Made by a program: the position numbers and the translations under genes. A DNA stretch of 64,000 nucleotides, taken from positions 1-64,000 of the forward strand of contig JAINDK010000026.1 of assembly GCA_019931185.1 (NCBI GenBank), in the 5' to 3' direction. Shown in pieces: positions 63,130 to 64,000 of this stretch. Positions within the stretch are counted from its first letter, which is position 1. The number at the start of each line of letters is the position of its first letter. This stretch comes from Bryobacter sp. CoA8 C33. GTDB taxonomy: Bacteria > Acidobacteriota > Terriglobia > Bryobacterales > Bryobacteraceae. Below the pieces are notes generated by a model, which saw nothing but the letters and a program-made list of their open reading frames with translations, had not been told where the DNA came from and searched no databases.

Positions 63130-64000
63130 ATGCTGTTCCCCCTCAAGCAAAGCCGTTATGACGTGATCGTGGTCGGCGCGGGGCATGCCGGCTGCGAGGC
63201 CGCCCGCGCCTGTGCCCGCATGGGCCTGCGTACCGCCATGATCACCATGAATATCGACTTGATCGCGCAAATGTCCTGTAATCCCGCCATCGGCGGAATC
63301 GCCAAAGGCCATCTCGTGCGTGAAATCGATGCCCTCGGCGGCGTCATGGGGGAAATCACCGATTCCGTCGGCATTCAGTTTCGCCTGCTCAATACCAGCC
63401 GCGGCCCCGCCGTCTGGAGCCCGCGCGCTCAATGCGACAAGAAGCAATACCGCATCCACATGAAGGAGGTCCTCGAACAGGAACCCAACCTCCGCATCCT
63501 GCAGGCCGAGGTCGCCGCCTTCCTCATCGAAGAACAGAATCACGTCCGCGGCGTTCTTCTCGGCGATGGCCGCCAACTGCGCTCTGGCGCCGTCGTTGTC
63601 ACCACCGGCACCTTTCTCAAAGGCATCGCCCATGTGGGTGAAACTACTTACTCCTGCGGTCGCAACGGCGAGGCCCCCAGCAATCTTCTCGCCGAGCAGC
63701 TCCGCGGTCTCGGTCTCAATTGGACCCGGCTCAAGACCGGCACACCGCCCCGCCTCGACGGCCGTACCATCGATTGGAAACGCTTCGAGCCCCAGGATGG
63801 CGACACCGTTCCCACTCCCTTCAGCTTCCTCACCAGCCGCATCGAACGCCGCCAGATTCAGTGCTTCCTCGCCTACACCAATGAACAGACCCACGCCGTG
63901 CTCTCTGCCGCCATCCCCCGCAGTCCTTTGTATAGCGGTCAGATCGAAGGCGTCGGGCCCCGCTATTGCCCCAGCATAGAAGACAAAATAGTCAAGTTTC
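63130..64000 (+). CDS. mnmG: tRNA uridine-5-carboxymethylaminomethyl modification enzyme MnmG, 5' part
   Basis: The reading frame is open from an ATG at 63130 to the right edge of the window (290 codons), so the C-terminal half is missing. It has the FAD motif [12 protein letters not shown], then [44 protein letters not shown] and the second family motif GRNGEAPSN, all typical of MnmG/GidA. With MnmE it makes the cmnm5 modification at wobble uridine 34 of several tRNAs. It is divergent from purD with a short shared promoter region; only a weak AAGG is seen well before the start. Confidence 0.95.
   Translation, partial: MLFPLKQSRYDVIVVGAGHAGCEAARACARMGLRTAMITMNIDLIAQMSCNPAIGGIAKGHLVREIDALGGVMGEITDSVGIQFRLLNTSRGPAVWSPRAQCDKKQYRIHMKEVLEQEPNLRILQAEVAAFLIEEQNHVRGVLLGDGRQLRSGAVVVTTGTFLKGIAHVGETTYSCGRNGEAPSNLLAEQLRGLGLNWTRLKTGTPPRLDGRTIDWKRFEPQDGDTVPTPFSFLTSRIERRQIQCFLAYTNEQTHAVLSAAIPRSPLYSGQIEGVGPRYCPSIEDKIVKF

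Overview
The window is a piece of chromosome of an Acidobacteriota bacterium, most likely of the Solibacter/Bryobacter group (Bryobacteraceae). The best single marker is the C-terminal domain of the peptidoglycan amidase at 59979-61730, which resembles the Solibacter-type C-terminal repeat domain (TIGR03437) known mainly from that lineage. Consistent with this are about 60% GC, many short exported proteins with twin-arginine-like leaders, a futalosine-pathway menaquinone enzyme, many secreted hydrolases, and an LptC/LptA-like protein next to lptB. It is core-type chromosome with accessory patches: no phage, CRISPR array or intact transposon was seen, only one small terminal-inverted-repeat element at 2731-2888.

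Layout. 1-5.5 kb: comF and an HNH nuclease, a sensor-less hybrid kinase, an Hpt protein, mqnD and a HEAT-repeat protein. 5.5-9.1 kb: a photolyase, SDR and small-protein operon divergent from a radical SAM/SPASM gene. 9.1-13.2 kb: an operon for a TPR-CHAT protease lipoprotein, an ECF sigma factor and a membrane-bound zinc-finger anti-sigma factor, headed by a striking palindrome and a short ORF with five isoleucine codons. 13.3-19.4 kb: LPS export (LptC/A-like, LptB) and motility (motA, motB, fliA). 19.7-28.5 kb: EamA exporter, PfkB sugar kinase, exported KatG with an OxyR-like site, D-xylonate-type dehydratase divergent from a Tat-exported oxidoreductase, and a lipoprotein. 28.5-38.5 kb: coaD, aminotransferase, mannose-6-P isomerase, glycosyltransferase and PHP phosphodiesterase in one tight run, then secreted hydrolase and phosphoesterase genes and a NIPSNAP protein. 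38.5-43.7 kb: a TolC/HlyD/ABC export operon with a divergent ArsR regulator. 43.7-49.2 kb: rsmI, a JAB-like membrane protein, a ClpB-D2-like ATPase, infA and an S9 peptidase. 49.2-55 kb: DeoC-like protein, fused aroD-aroE, a small exported protein, amidase, persulfide dioxygenase-rhodanese and prepilin peptidase. 55-64 kb: phosphatase, sulfatase, groES, ompH/skp, a second phosphoesterase, the PGRP amidase, tRNA-Arg(CCT), purD and the start of mnmG.

The most interesting unit is the CHAT/sigma/anti-sigma operon. All three parts of a proteolytic signalling switch are together: a predicted envelope caspase-like protease with a TPR sensor, a transmembrane anti-sigma factor with an outer domain, and its sigma factor. 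On a larger scale, strand composition appears to flip from G-rich to C-rich on the + strand around 26-28 kb whatever the gene direction, as at a replication terminus or a rearrangement junction; this rests on hand counts only.
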